Notes: generated by a model from the letters alone, not told the origin. A stretch of DNA of 64,000 bases from Cordilura impudica (GCA_963682025.1 OY821518.1:148330057-148394056), one strand, 5' to 3'; shown: positions 24,165 through 34,938, counted from the stretch's first letter. Numbers and translations: made by a program.

Positions 24165-24798
24165 AAATTAATTTTTATAACACCTAAGTTAAACGTTAAT
24201 TATATGTATATGAAGATATCCGTATATGTTTGACTTACACTCGGTGCATAACATTACAAGGACGATCACTTCCCATTTTACTTTGATGTCATTACGTTTG
24301 ACCGTTGTTTCTAATAAGTGTGCGTTCAGTTCCTTCAATGTCCACCTAATTCCTCCGCTTTTTGAAGTAGTTTTTCATTAATCACTTGGAGCTACTTAGG
24401 TATATACGAAAAAGTCAGGAATATTTATAAATTTTCGTAAAGCTTGAATTATTTTTTATAGTATAATTTCTAGAGCTAGGAAAATTAATTAGAATATTAA
24501 ACTCGTGCGAGAAAAAGTTATGTCTGATAAAACTTGCCAAAGTTTTAAACTTTAATAGGTAGTTTTTTGGGATGTGGGTATTGATTGGCTGGGTTAACTA
24601 TGCATACAATTTTATGCTAACCAATCATATATCGTCCTATTCGAAGACTCTCTATGGAGTTTCATTTGAAAACTTGTTAAAGATTAGAACTTCAATTTTT
24701 TTTCGAAATATTATATAGTCTCAAAAACTGAAGTACCTTTTTCAAAATATACGCTTTGCTAGATCGTCAAGAGGCATATCTATACATATTTACATATA
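24165..24798. other. intergenic, nothing recognised
   Basis: AT-rich spacer between copy A and the rosa-like element. I see no gene or repeat match. Confidence 0.4.
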
Positions 24799-26068
24799 AA
24801 GGGTGTCCCAACAAGAATGCAATTTTTAAATTTTAAATAAAACACAGATATTTAAAAAAAAAATCGTGAAACTTTGTTATATCGTAAAGAAGACAGAATG
24901 AGGTTATGTATGGAACAATATATCGTGCAGATGGCCGCCGCGGCTTTGCTGGCATGCACGCAATCTTTTAATGAAATTTTCAATGACCCTTTTGCATAAA
25001 TGCTGCGGTATTTCATTAATGCAGCGTCCAATTTCCTCTTTTAAGGCTTGAGTCGTCGTCGGCTTATTCGCGTAAACCATCGACTTCAAAAAACCCCAAA
25101 GAAAAAAATTTAATGGTGTTAAATCGCACGATCTAGGCGGCCAATTCTGATCTCCAAAACGCGAAATAACACGACCGGGAAATGACTGATGCAGCAATTG
25201 AATTGTTTCTCTGGCTGTATGACATGTGGCGCCGTCTTGTTGGAACCACATGCCCTCCACATTCATTTCTTCAATTCGAGGCAAGAAAAAACTGGTTATC
25301 ATTTCACGATACCGAACACCATTGATTGTTTGCGCTTGACCTGCCTCATTTTCATAAAAAAAAGGTCCAATGATTCCTCCAGGCCAAAAACCACACCACA
25401 CAGTGACACGTTGAGGATGCATTTGCTTCTCGTGAATCACTCGAGGATTTTCCTCACCCCAAATGCGACAATTCTGCCTATTGACGAAGCCATCAAGATG
25501 GCCTCGTCAGCATTTTCATGTTGTCTCTCCAATACCCAATTAACGAACTCCCTTCGCTGTCCATGGTCAGCTGGCATCAGCTCCTGAGTCAATTGAACTT
25601 TGTATGCATGAAGATGCAAATCTTTCGTCAAAATTCACTGCATAGTGGATTTGGAGACACCAATTTGCTAAGCTCGGTGTCGAATTGAGGTGGATGGAGT
25701 TTGAGCGACATCATCACGTACAGCTGCGACATTTTCGGTCGATCGACCTGGTCGATGGCGCGCTGTTGTCTTTACATCACTAACAGACCCAGTTTAGGCA
25801 ATTTTATCCATTAATCTCTTTACAGTTGACTCTTTTGGAGCATTATTCTGACCCCAAATTGATCGCAATTTGCGAACTGTAGCCGCAAAACTTTCACCAT
25901 TTTGGTAAAACAATTTCACAATGAGAATGCGTTGTTCATTCGTGTAGCGCTCCATTTTTACTAACCTCGTACCTTCTACTAGCAAACAATAACAATTGTT
26001 CAAATGTCAAACAATGACACTTCGAATGTTGCCAGATTTAAAAATTGCGTTCTTGTTGGGACACCCTT
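24799..26068 (-). mobile_element. rosa-like (DD41D) Tc1/mariner transposon
   Basis: A 1270-bp element with terminal inverted repeats AAGGGTGTCCCAACAAGAA at 24799 and its complement ending at 26068, each flanked by TA (TATA on both sides). Inside is one minus-strand transposase pseudogene. Size, TA target and single gene are typical of the IS630-Tc1-mariner superfamily. The spacing of catalytic residues assigns it to the DD41D group, first described as rosa in a tephritid fly. Confidence 0.85.
24904..25955 (-). pseudogene. rosa-like transposase, broken
   Basis: Starts at MERYTNEQRILIV (25955) with an N-terminal helix-turn-helix region. A middle part contains ADEA (about 25520, first Asp region) and then, in another frame, FVNRQNCRIWGEENPR. 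The C-terminal frame (24904-25440) has VTVWCGFW, WFQQDGATCHTA (second Asp) and SCDLTPLNFFLWG. The third catalytic position lies 41 residues after the second Asp and is Asn here, where the family has Asp. Stops at 25794 and two more between 25630 and 25690, plus a frameshift near 25500, also disable it. No intron is evident. Confidence 0.82.
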
Positions 26069-26640
26069 TATATACATATTTCTCTTTTTTTTTTGTAATT
26101 TTTAATTATTTTCAATTTGAAAATTTTTTTTTTTTTTATATTCCATGTTATATTTTATTAATGTCACAATTTTATAAATTCTTATGTTATAATATTATTC
26201 ATATTAATTTATATATTAGTTATTCATTTATATATAAGTTACAATTTTATTAAATTTAATTTGGCTAAACATATTTGTACACTACTAAAATCCTGTACTG
26301 TAATTATAAGACTTAGTCTTGTTGTGCAAGAAATCATTAAAACAAATAAATAAATAAATATCGTAAACAGCAAAATTAATGGCGGCATTTCTAAAATTAT
26401 AATAATATGGCAATTTATGCAAAGAAAACAAATTTCAATCAATTCAAGCTTTATATATGTTTCTTTTGGAACCAAAAAGATACTGAATATCTAATCAAAT
26501 AAAACACAATTGAGTGCGAAAAAAATTTGCAGAACCAATTCCCGAAGAAACAATACATTCCCGGGCGGAAATAAGCGAATTTACCCCAATATTCGATTCC
26601 TAACAGTAATACAAAATATTTAAAAGGAAATGTGACAAGT
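26069..26640. other. AT-rich spacer, nothing recognised
   Basis: Poly-T and AT-rich sequence. Short frames have no motif. Confidence 0.4.
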
Positions 26641-27050
26641 GGCAACAAAAACTATGCTCTGGATATACGAAGGACAAAATCATGAACTACGTTCGAATAA
26701 CCTGGCATGGGGCTCATTTTCCGCAGTAGGACCATTACAATATCACTTTGTTGATGAGATAATGGAACAAACGTATATCTGAAAGTTTTAAAGGAAAATT
26801 CTCAAAAAAAGTGTCTGTTTTATAACATCCTCCACGTCATGGAAACACCACTCCAGAGCTCGGACATAAATCCTATACACAATTTGCAGATTTATCTCAA
26901 CAAAAAGCTTGTGTTGACATATTTGACTGAAAAAGTCCTATTGCACGAATGAAAATAAAAACTCTTAACTATTACTAATTGGGCGAATCAATTTCCAAGG
27001 GACACAAAGTGGTTGTAAAGAATAAGCGATTTCATACAAAATATTGATTT
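26640..27050 (+). pseudogene. Tc1/mariner transposase remnant (weak)
   Basis: Reading across frames gives AWGSFSAVGPLQYHFVDEIM (about 26700) and then ETPLQSSDINPIHNLQIYL (about 26840-26897). These resemble the WG-F-A-G and SPDLNPIENLW blocks of Tc1 transposases, with Glu of the last block replaced by His. It is heavily mutated and has no visible terminal repeats. Confidence 0.45.
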
Positions 27051-27181
27051 ATTACAGATAATAAATAGAAGTAAAAATCTTTGAAGACGTCGAAGCTTGC
27101 ACTTTTGCACTTTTTTGTTTTTTTTCGTTATTTGTTTATGGTCAATAAATTTTTATTTTGTTTTCTGTTTTTAATAGTTTA

Positions 27182-27183
<2 letters not shown>

Positions 27184-27214
<31 letters not shown>

Positions 27215-27232
27215 TGTATGTATGTATGTATA
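27184..27232. repeat. (ATGT)n microsatellite
   Basis: About 12 uninterrupted TATG units, just 5' of the Helitron. Confidence 0.9.
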
Positions 27233-27264
27233 TCCAATCAAAAATCATCTATATATATAAAATT

Positions 27265-28420
27265 CATTTTCTGTTTGTTTGTTTGACCGCTATACAAATT
27301 TTTATTTTTCAACGGATTTTCCTGTAATTTTGTACACACTTTTTACCGGCCACGCCTGCTTTTACGCCCACTTTTTATGTAAAATTCATTTTCTGTTTTA
27401 TTCATATTTGTTCACTAAACAAATTTTTATTTGTTAACAGATTTCTCTGAAATTCGGTGCACACAATCACTGTACTCCAGCTAAGGTCACCATATACTTT
27501 TTATTGACCACGCCTACTTTTACGCCCACTTTTTGTATATAATTCGTTTTCTGTTTTTTGGTATATTTGTTTGCTATAAAAAATTTTTATTTTTCAACGA
27601 AATTCTCTGAAATTTGGTACACACGATCTCTGTACTCCAGGAAAGGTCACCATATGCTTCGTACCGGCCACGCCTACTTTAACGCCCACTTTTTGTGTAC
27701 AATTCATTTTGTTTTTTGGTATATTTGTTCGCTATACAAATTTTTATTTTTCAACCGATTTCTCTGAAATTTGGTACACACGATCTCTCTGCTCCAGGGA
27801 AGGTCGACATATTCTTCGTACCGGTCACGCCTACTGTAACGCCCACTTTTTGTATACAATTCATATTCTGTTTTTTGGTACATTTGTTCGCTACACAATT
27901 TTTTTAAACGGATTTCTCTGAAATTTGCTACACACGATCTCTGTACTCCAGAGAAGTCGCCATATGATTCTTGCCCGCCACGCCTACTTCTATGCTCACT
28001 TTTTATACAAAATTAATTTTCTTTTTTTTTGGTATATTTGTTCACTATACAAATTTTTATTTTTCAAGGGATGTCTAAAATTTGGTACACACGATCTCTG
28101 TACTCCAGGAAAGGTCACCATATGCTTCTAACAGGCCACGCCTACTTTGCGCCAACTTCTATGTATATAAAACTATTTTTTTTCCTTTTATTTGTTTCTT
28201 TATTTGATTGCTATATAAACTTTTATTTTTCAATGGCTTTCTCCGAAATTTAGTACATATTCCAGGGAAGGTCGCCATATGATTTTTACGACCACGCCTA
28301 CTTTTACGCCCAATTTTCATATAAAATTCATATTTTGTTGTGTGGTATAGTTCTTCCCTATACAAATTTGTAGTTTTCAATGGATTTCTCTGAAATTTGG
28401 TTTACACGGAAATAACTACA
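27265..28420 (+). repeat. ~157-bp tandem array inside the Helitron
   Basis: About eight units begin near 27270, 27388, 27547, 27708, 27865, 28016, 28172 and 28329. Each has a CTGTTTTTTGGTATATTTGTT part, TCTGAAATTTGGTACACACG, CTCCAG..AAGGTC and GGCCACGCCTACTTTTACG. The first unit is short and the last is interrupted. Short open frames within it are products of the repeat and are not genes. Confidence 0.85.
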
Positions 28421-28439
28421 CGGTGAACAAATTCTCCAA

Positions 28440-29580
28440 ACTTAAAAAAAGATACCCAAAAGAAATGAACAAATTCCCCATTTTTTTTTAATCGAAATAA
28501 AAAATGAACTTACTCCCCAAATATTTTTATTTACATATTTTTATTTAATGAATTTTGTTAAATATTTATTTTAGTAAACATTTGCATCTGCTCTCAATAT
28601 ATGTCCTACAATAAATGCATTTAAAATGAGTATTCTTTTCAATAGCATCATTTCGTTGCGCGGAAGCTACGCGCATGGGGAATACAGCTTAGCTAGAATA
28701 TCGGAATGATTTGAAAAATATATTTTGACAATTAAAATAACATTGGAAACAGCTGCGCGGCAGCACAGGTGTGGCCGCCAAACGCCTGGAAGCGGCGCGC
28801 GAACGCGGACGCGACGGATGCGGACGCGACACGCTCTCGGAACACAGCTCAGCTAAAATATCGCAATGCTCTAAAAAATATCTTTTAGGAAATAAAATAA
28901 GTTAACGAGAACTAAGCGGCAGCACGGGTACTAGCTGCGAAGAGGCGGCGCGAGGCGCGCGGAGCTCGGACGCGACGCGCTCGCGGAACACAGCTCAGCT
29001 AAAATATCGCAATGATATGAAAAATATATTTTGGCGATTAAAATAAGTTGACAACAACTGCGCGGCAGCACGGGTGTGGCTGCCAAACGCGCGGAAGCGG
29101 ACGCGATTCGCTCGCGGAACACAGCTTAGTGAAATGTCGTATGATAAATTTTATCTACGTATGTGAAATAATTACCTGTTGATCAAAATAGGCCACACAT
29201 ATACTATAAGCAGTTGCTTAAAGAAACTTTGCGACACAATATTAAACGTCGCATTAGTCTTTCATTTCTGAAACTTGAATTTGACGTCTCTGCTCAATGA
29301 TGATAACTTATTGAATGAAGTAATTCAATTTTTAAAAGTTCTGATTCCTTTTATTTGCGAACCATTCCGTTATATTTGATGTTTATAAATAAACTGAAAA
29401 AAAAACTTAAAGCGGTTTCGCAGTTTATTTTTGAAGCATTTTTGCTGCAGCATCTTATAAAAAACTTCTAAATTAAAAAATCAATAAATTTTCAATTGAA
29501 ATAAAAAATTAATTTACTGCCCATACAAATTTTTGGGGAGAAAGTTCATTTTATTGGGGAATTTGTTAATTTGGGACTAA
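28440..29580. mobile_element. GC-rich insert nested in the Helitron
   Basis: Inverted subterminal motifs AACAAATTCCCCA (about 28466) and TGGGGAATTTGTT (about 29556), each beside a TGAACTT..CTCCCC phrase, bracket the segment. They suggest a MITE-like element inserted in the last 157-bp unit. Its core has three and a half GC-rich units starting near 28680, 28840, 28986 and 29118 (AACACAGCTCAGCTAAAATA), containing CGGCAGCACGGGTG. No protein or exact boundary is established. Confidence 0.55.
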
Positions 29581-29665
29581 GTACTCACAGCCCGGTAAGC
29601 ATAGTGAACCATTTTTCAAGTCAAAGGCCTTTTTATCCTGGGCAAGACCGGGTAAAAAAAGCTAG

Positions 29666-30538
29666 TAATTTATAATAGTGTCCGAGTTTGGCTTGGAGTA
29701 ACTGTACATACCACCGAAGTTTTGAGCGAAAATAAATAAGATATCTGAAAAAATTAAAAAAGTATTTTATTTGCGGTGTAGCAAAGTCTCAATATAGGAA
29801 AATTCTGATTTCTGGTTCGAATTCTACACACAAAATGCTTTCAGAAAATTATAGTTTGATCCCAGGGTCTAAAAAACCAATAAATTTCGAAGAAAACTGA
29901 AGAAAATATAATGGATATGAAATTCAGAAATTTTAAAAAACTAAGACAATTGCAAATTAATCGAGAAAACTATAGATGGAATTAATGTTTAGGAGCAAAC
30001 AATTAAAAAGAGGAAGCCATATGTTGGAAAGCAAATCAAAAGCCAAGGCTGTAGTCTGCCGTTGATCGTTTTGGGATCATTTAATATTCAGCGATGTAGA
30101 CAAATTTAGTATTTTTGTATTAGATGGTCGAAGTACAGTGTAAAGGAAGAGTAATACTGAAATTTATCCCAATTATTTGAGGTTGGTTATGTATGCCTAC
30201 ATCTGGAGGAAGCAATCTTATGAAGAATTAATAAATTTGCTCACTTTATTATTTTAGTTGTGCCTTAGTCCTCGTATTTTAATTTGATTGTGCACAAGTA
30301 AAAAAAAAAACAGAAATTCTGTAGCGCAATATTACCAGTGAAAAGCTTACATCATTTTTGGAATGGAATTATCAAAACCCTAACATGTACTGATTTATTA
30401 AACGTTGATGGGTAAGTGTTCGAAGTTATGACTCCAAACGACTAGACGTACCCAGTTGGCCACGTCTTCAAGACATCTTAATAATCGTTGCGCCAACTGA
30501 ATTTGTTGCCAACCGAATTTTGATAGTCCAATGTACAC
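29666..30538. other. spacer with a weak Tc1 remnant
   Basis: Between about 30005 and 30130 the plus strand reads, across frames, KPYVGKANQKPRL and HLIFSDVDKFSIFVLDGRS. This resembles the Tc1 segment around the first catalytic Asp (VIFSDESKF). The rest is unrecognised AT-rich sequence. The hAT-like element at 30539 inserted at the right edge. Confidence 0.4.
30531..30538. repeat. 8-bp target-site duplication, left
   Basis: ATGTACAC, repeated exactly at 33684-33691. It fits the hAT target consensus nTnnnnAn. Confidence 0.88.
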
Positions 30539-33500
30539 TAGGCTGTCCCGTCCTTGAATGAGAAAAATGGTTTTTCGAGCCACACTTTCGCAAGAGGTAT
30601 CAAAATTTGCGTAATTTTACACAGACCACGGTAGAAGTAATAAAAATCCAATTACATGCCATCTTGAGGGCTCTACTTTTGAAAACGTTTTTACAAACCT
30701 AAACCGTATGCTTAAAATAATAAATAAAAAAAAAACGAGATACAAATTTATTTTATTAATATATTTTATACTTGCACTTAATGTACAATAAAATAAAACT
30801 TATAATAAATGACTAAAACTTAAAATGTAAACATATTTTTTTGACAAAAATTTGGCATTTCTGCTCGTGATTTCAACCTGGTTCTAATAAGGCCATCTCT
30901 AGAAGCAGCGTTAGTTACACTTTGAGAGGCATCTGTTACCAGTTTAACACATCTTTCCACAGCTTGTGTGTGACAAGGAAAGTCAACAATTTCCAAGCTG
31001 TTATCTTTTGCCATGATTTGAAGGTCATCATTAGAAATATACCGAAGAACCGGCGGTGCTGTAACCCCACACTCGTGCCATATAATAATTTCGGTGTAAT
31101 CTCCAGCAGAGAAGTTAATTTTTGGTGGTTTAAATATTCTGTGTTTAGTGGTACTTTCAGCTTCTCTAGCTTTAATTATTCTTTGCAATGCCAGCTCCCG
31201 AATGTGGTCTCTATCATCAAACAGCATACTGACAAGTAGATTTTCCGGGTGAGCAAAAAAAGCATTTCTTTCGATAACAGAATCCACAACTGATCGCATA
31301 TTTTCGGGTAAAAAACGAGAGTACAAAATCAGATGAAAAATATGTTTGGCTCCTTCTTTAAAAGACGTTTTTTGTTTGATTAGGAACCAAATCGGAGCGT
31401 ATACTTTAACAACGTAATTGACAAGTAGTTGCAATTTTTCTGATAGATTAAGGGTACTTACGTAAACTCTGAGTAGACGATTAGCAAAGGTAAGCCATCT
31501 CGAGTGCGCAATTTTTCCAGGTTTTCGGTTTGCCAGCTCAGGACTACAATAACCAGTTTGAACAGCTTTACATATCTCATAAAGATATTTTTGATCCGTA
31601 CTTAGTTGATCGACCACATTTTTCGGCAAGTCAGGCAAATTACCAGCCACCGCACAAAAAGACACCGTTGTTTCATTTTCACAAGTAACTAATTGTTTTC
31701 CAATAAGTCCGGAATATTCTCTAGGTCCCGAAGTGCAACCATCTAAAGTCAAGAATAAATGACGAAGGGGTAACTCATTGGCATGGAGCATACAAACACA
31801 CCATTGTAGCGGTCTCTTCAAATACTCCTCCAAATATTGAATAACGCCACCCTTCCAACCGGTATTAGTTGCAGTTCCGTCACATCCAATGCAAATCACG
31901 TCATCTAAATTCCAACCTTTATCTTCTAATAAAGTTGTGATCGAAGTTAGAATGCCCTTTGCAGTGCCACGACTTGGCGTTGTGTGACCCAAATAAATTG
32001 ATCCAGGTTCTGCTAAAATTGAGATGTGTTCTTCTAAAATTTCTTTGCGATGGTAACGATCCCCTATTTTCTCACTTATCAGAGTCTTGTCTTTTCGTCC
32101 ATCAAAGTAAATGCTTTTAATAACAATATTTCCAATGTCTTTTGAATTTTCTTTCCGGACTTTAGATACAGCTCTGTGTATTTTGTTTTTATCGATTACC
32201 AGAGTTAAATTTTCGGTAGAAATTAAGCCGAAGTCAGTCAAAACCGCAGAAGCAACAGCAGCAGCAGAGCGAGTCGATAAACCGTATCTATCACAGACCT
32301 TAGCAACTGTTGGCAACGGCAATGTATTCCGATTCGTCGTTGAAGTCGAAGGTGTATCTGGCGAAAGTATGTTAGTGGGAGATGCCTCCGTTATCGGATA
32401 CGTTTCTAGGGAAGATTCACACAGTGAAACACAATTTTCTGGGATAAAATCGGTTTCTTGAGTAGAACGCTGCTTTTTTGCTGCCCTTATGGAATGTTCA
32501 GTTTGTCTCTGCTTTCGTTTTATTAATCGAGCTGTTTCTATTTTATCAACTCCACATATAACCATTTTTCTGTAATTTCTTTGATCCAACAAAAAACTTC
32601 TTTCATTGATTGGAACTTTCTTAGGTTTTAAACAAGAACAAAATTCAAATGAAGTGCATTTGCAAGCAGCAACGTCGAAAAGCTTCTCAGATGACTCCAA
32701 AAAACACTTTAGTTTGTTTTCGAAACCATTTTTTCGTTTGCTTTTGGGGTATCTTTTCAAATGGAGGTACTTTTCGAAATAGGATTTGAGTAACTGAATA
32801 ACTCGTTCCTTTGTTACGATTGGAATCGAAGCTTTGGTCCAAATATTGTCAATCTCTTCAAAAACAATCGCATATATATCTGAATTTGATGGATCTTTTC
32901 CATTATACTTTAATTTCATGTTATACTTGATAAATAAAATATATTTAAGAACGTCTCTTATAGTTGGTAGCTGCCGATCATCAAGTTCCTTATATGGTCC
33001 CAATATAACACAAGTTGTCTCACTACGCCTCGAACTCATTTTTTTTAATCACAAACACCGCTCTTAATACTGTAACTCAACTGACTAATGTATTATAAAT
33101 TAGTTTAGTTTTTTTAGTTTTCTTTTTTGGGGAAACCCCAATTTACGTATTTTGGTATTAATAAATACAACAAGTGATTTTGAAGTGTTGCCAGATTTTT
33201 TATTTTTTTCATGTTCAAGGGTTTCTATATTTTAGGGAGTAAGCTGTAACTATAAAAGGAACTTAAAAACTGGTTCGTAATAAACAAGAGTTCGCTATAA
33301 CTGTAATAATTGGTATATAATTTGAAAGTGAATGTTTTGGGTCCGGAAAAAATTTTTTTCCCGGATTTTTTTTTTTATAAAAAATTCTTTATAACCGGTG
33401 TACGTTATAAACGAACTCCACTGTGTCTAGCAAATTCGTAGTCGCCGTTAAAGTGTTGTTGTTATATATAGTCGTGGTATATTTAGTTTAGGTGTCGAAA

Positions 33501-33683
33501 TTAAGGATAGGGAAATATAATCATGAAAATAACTACTTTTTAAAACTTTGAAGATCGGTAGAACCCTAAAGATATTGTTTCTTTTTATTTTTAAAATCAT
33601 TTTGGGAATCTACGATCAATTACGCAAATTTTAAGAGGTCTTACGTTAGGGAAATCCAAAAAAAAGAAATTCGGGACAACCTA
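30539..33683 (-). mobile_element. complete hAT-like transposon with intact gene
   Basis: A 3145-bp element with ends TAGGCTGTCCCG (30539-30550) and, inverted, TAGGTTGTCCCG (33683-33672). Inverted similarity continues inward to AAAATTTGCGTAATT (30602-30616 and 33618-33632). Exact 8-bp duplications ATGTACAC flank it. 8-bp duplications and T/CAGG-type ends are hAT traits. The single gene is uninterrupted over 739 codons, so this copy may be potentially autonomous or only recently silenced. No internal nested insertion was noticed. Confidence 0.88.
30820..33039 (-). CDS. divergent hAT-like transposase, 739 aa, intact
   Basis: The product is predicted to bind the element ends and catalyse cut-and-paste transposition in the nucleus. 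An N-terminal region has a CKCTSFEFCSC cluster (residues 127-136, possible zinc site) and basic stretches (97-104, 174-191). A Ser/Thr-rich linker (210-240) follows. The RNase H-like core shows YFDGRKDK (Asp313), IGCDGTATNTG (Asp387), CMLH (416-419), an SRW motif (513-515) and QAVERCVKL (Glu695). This Asp, Asp, CxxH, RW, Glu order matches hAT transposases, though the intervening sequence is unlike hobo/Ac types I know. The start at 33039 is the first Met of the open frame. The gene has no introns, whereas its relative at 2420-4697 has at least two. The exact subfamily is unknown to me; I recall similar unannotated proteins in aphids, ants and cnidarians. Confidence 0.82.
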   Translation of the reverse strand: MSSRRSETTCVILGPYKELDDRQLPTIRDVLKYILFIKYNMKLKYNGKDPSNSDIYAIVFEEIDNIWTKASIPIVTKERVIQLLKSYFEKYLHLKRYPKSKRKNGFENKLKCFLESSEKLFDVAACKCTSFEFCSCLKPKKVPINERSFLLDQRNYRKMVICGVDKIETARLIKRKQRQTEHSIRAAKKQRSTQETDFIPENCVSLCESSLETYPITEASPTNILSPDTPSTSTTNRNTLPLPTVAKVCDRYGLSTRSAAAVASAVLTDFGLISTENLTLVIDKNKIHRAVSKVRKENSKDIGNIVIKSIYFDGRKDKTLISEKIGDRYHRKEILEEHISILAEPGSIYLGHTTPSRGTAKGILTSITTLLEDKGWNLDDVICIGCDGTATNTGWKGGVIQYLEEYLKRPLQWCVCMLHANELPLRHLFLTLDGCTSGPREYSGLIGKQLVTCENETTVSFCAVAGNLPDLPKNVVDQLSTDQKYLYEICKAVQTGYCSPELANRKPGKIAHSRWLTFANRLLRVYVSTLNLSEKLQLLVNYVVKVYAPIWFLIKQKTSFKEGAKHIFHLILYSRFLPENMRSVVDSVIERNAFFAHPENLLVSMLFDDRDHIRELALQRIIKAREAESTTKHRIFKPPKINFSAGDYTEIIIWHECGVTAPPVLRYISNDDLQIMAKDNSLEIVDFPCHTQAVERCVKLVTDASQSVTNAASRDGLIRTRLKSRAEMPNFCQKNMFTF

Positions 33684-33691
33684 ATGTACAC
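33684..33691. repeat. 8-bp target-site duplication, right
   Basis: ATGTACAC, partner of 30531-30538. Confidence 0.88.
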
Positions 33692-34046
33692 ATCACATTA
33701 TACTGTTGCGATGACTAAATGATATTTTCGAAATAACCGTACGCAACTGATGTTTTAAGTAAATTCGATTGTATGAACTGTTAAATTTGGTTCTTACAAT
33801 GGAATTTAGATTTTCTTTATTGATGGTTACAATCATTTATTGAGGTAGCCCATTACGGTAATTATAACCACGCTTTTAAATAATTTGATATATATATATA
33901 TTTTTTTTAGTTATAAATAAAGGATTAATACGTGTGTATGTGTGTGTGTGTTTGAATGAGAAACGTGAATATGAAAAACCTTAAAAAATTATATTTTTAT
34001 TAGTACTAAAATACCATATGATTTTATAGCATTTGAAATATCTAAT
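33692..34046. other. spacer, including CCT8 3' flank
   Basis: AT-rich, with a short (GT)n run near 33935. On the minus strand an AATAAA lies near 33994-34000, about 50 bp beyond the CCT8 pseudogene stop, and could be its former polyadenylation signal. No clear poly(A) tail follows. Confidence 0.4.
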
Positions 34047-34938
34047 TTAACTCTCATCATCACCAGATTGGCGGAGCTTGGGTCCGCTAGCTCGTTTGTC
34101 CATAATATTTTGAACAACCTTCACGATTGTGTTGGCAGCATCAACAGCATATTTTACAGCGCAATATTTTGATTGGAAGGGATCGAACACCTTAATGGTG
34201 GTGACATCAATAGTTCGGCCTTTCCAGCTTCAATGTTGTCCCCAATATTTTTAAAAGACTCTTCTTTATGAGTGAAATATAACAGGTTGACCACTTCAGT
34301 AGCATTGACACCGGAACTTACAGCTAAAGCTTTAGGGAATGCTTCCAAAGCAGTGATATAACGTCTAAAGGCATAATGTTTCAAGCCAGCTCAGTTATCT
34401 GCCAAAGCAGTAATTTGTGCAGCTATTTAAATTTCAGTAGCCTTTGTCTCGATTTGAGTAATATCAACGGGACAGAAAAATATGGTAATCTTAAACTTTT
34501 TAGCGAAAGAAACATCACCTTCAACAAAACGTTTAAGAACCATGTCATGCACCACCTCAGACTTCGATAAACCACTGCCCAAGATTTTGCATACGCAAAT
34601 GATGTCAACATTGAAGGTACCTTTATCTATTAAGATACATAATAGAGGCATATATGCTTTACTAACTTCAGCAACATCACTATAATCTTTAATTTTGGCG
34701 AAACGTCTAAAGCTTTTTCCAAAGGGTTCTCATAACCATCAGCTATTTCCGCTGTGATAATGCCTAAACTTAAAAGTTCTACGGCTTTCTCGAGTAGAGA
34801 ATCGGCAAATATCACAATGAAATTGGTGCCATCTCTAACTTCAGCGTCTTGCATTTCACTGGCCATGACCATGAGCTGGTTACAAGTTGCTTTTCATGAT
34901 TATTAATAATCATTTTGTTCATGACATTTGGACCGTAG
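34047..34938 (-). pseudogene. CCT8: CCT8 (chaperonin CCT-theta) pseudogene, main part
   Basis: CCT8 is a subunit of the cytosolic TRiC/CCT folding chamber. This copy reads, across frames, YGPNVMNKM (about 34915), ASEMQDAEVRDGTNFIV (about 34850), DKGTFNVD and CKILGSGLSKSEVV (about 34600), RFVEGDVSFAKK, then RYITALEAFPKALA, and a C terminus KYAVDAANTIVKVVQNIM...GPKLR with a stop at 34047. The segment encoding the apical domain (roughly 180 residues) is missing, and several frameshifts are present. GDGTN, part of the ATPase site, survives as RDGTN. No introns interrupt the aligned parts, so a retrocopy is possible. The N-terminal part lies 6 kb away at 41013-41154, separated by a Transib insertion. 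Confidence 0.85.
34934..34938. repeat. 5-bp target-site duplication of Transib, left
   Basis: CGTAG, repeated at 41013-41017. Removing the insert rejoins CCT8 codons Ser-Ala-Tyr-Gly-Pro in frame. Confidence 0.88.

Larger units (their letters stand above)
27248..29665 (+). mobile_element. non-autonomous Helitron carrying a tandem array
   Basis: Starts TCTATATATATAAAATTCAT (27248) directly after an A and ends GCTAG (29665) directly before a T. These are the 5'-TC, CTAG-3' and A/T insertion-site features of canonical Helitrons. A short stem CCTGG/CCGGG (about 29637-29652) lies roughly 10 nt before the CTAG end, as expected for the 3' hairpin. Helitrons make no target duplication and none is needed here. 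No Rep/helicase gene is present. The interior holds eight ~157-bp tandem units and a nested GC-rich insert. Confidence 0.7.

Noticed and set aside
27558..28253. Several overlapping 65-75 codon frames with similar sequences
   Set aside because: They are repeated readings of the 157-bp tandem unit on both strands, each stopped in the next unit.
32111..32461. 116-codon plus-strand frame opposite the intact transposase
   Set aside because: It lies entirely within the antisense of the 739-codon gene, whose catalytic motifs are on the minus strand.
30539..33683. P-element or Kolobok assignment for the intact transposon
   Set aside because: No THAP domain and no CATGATG-type end are visible; the 8-bp duplication pattern and the CxxH, RW, Glu order fit hAT better.
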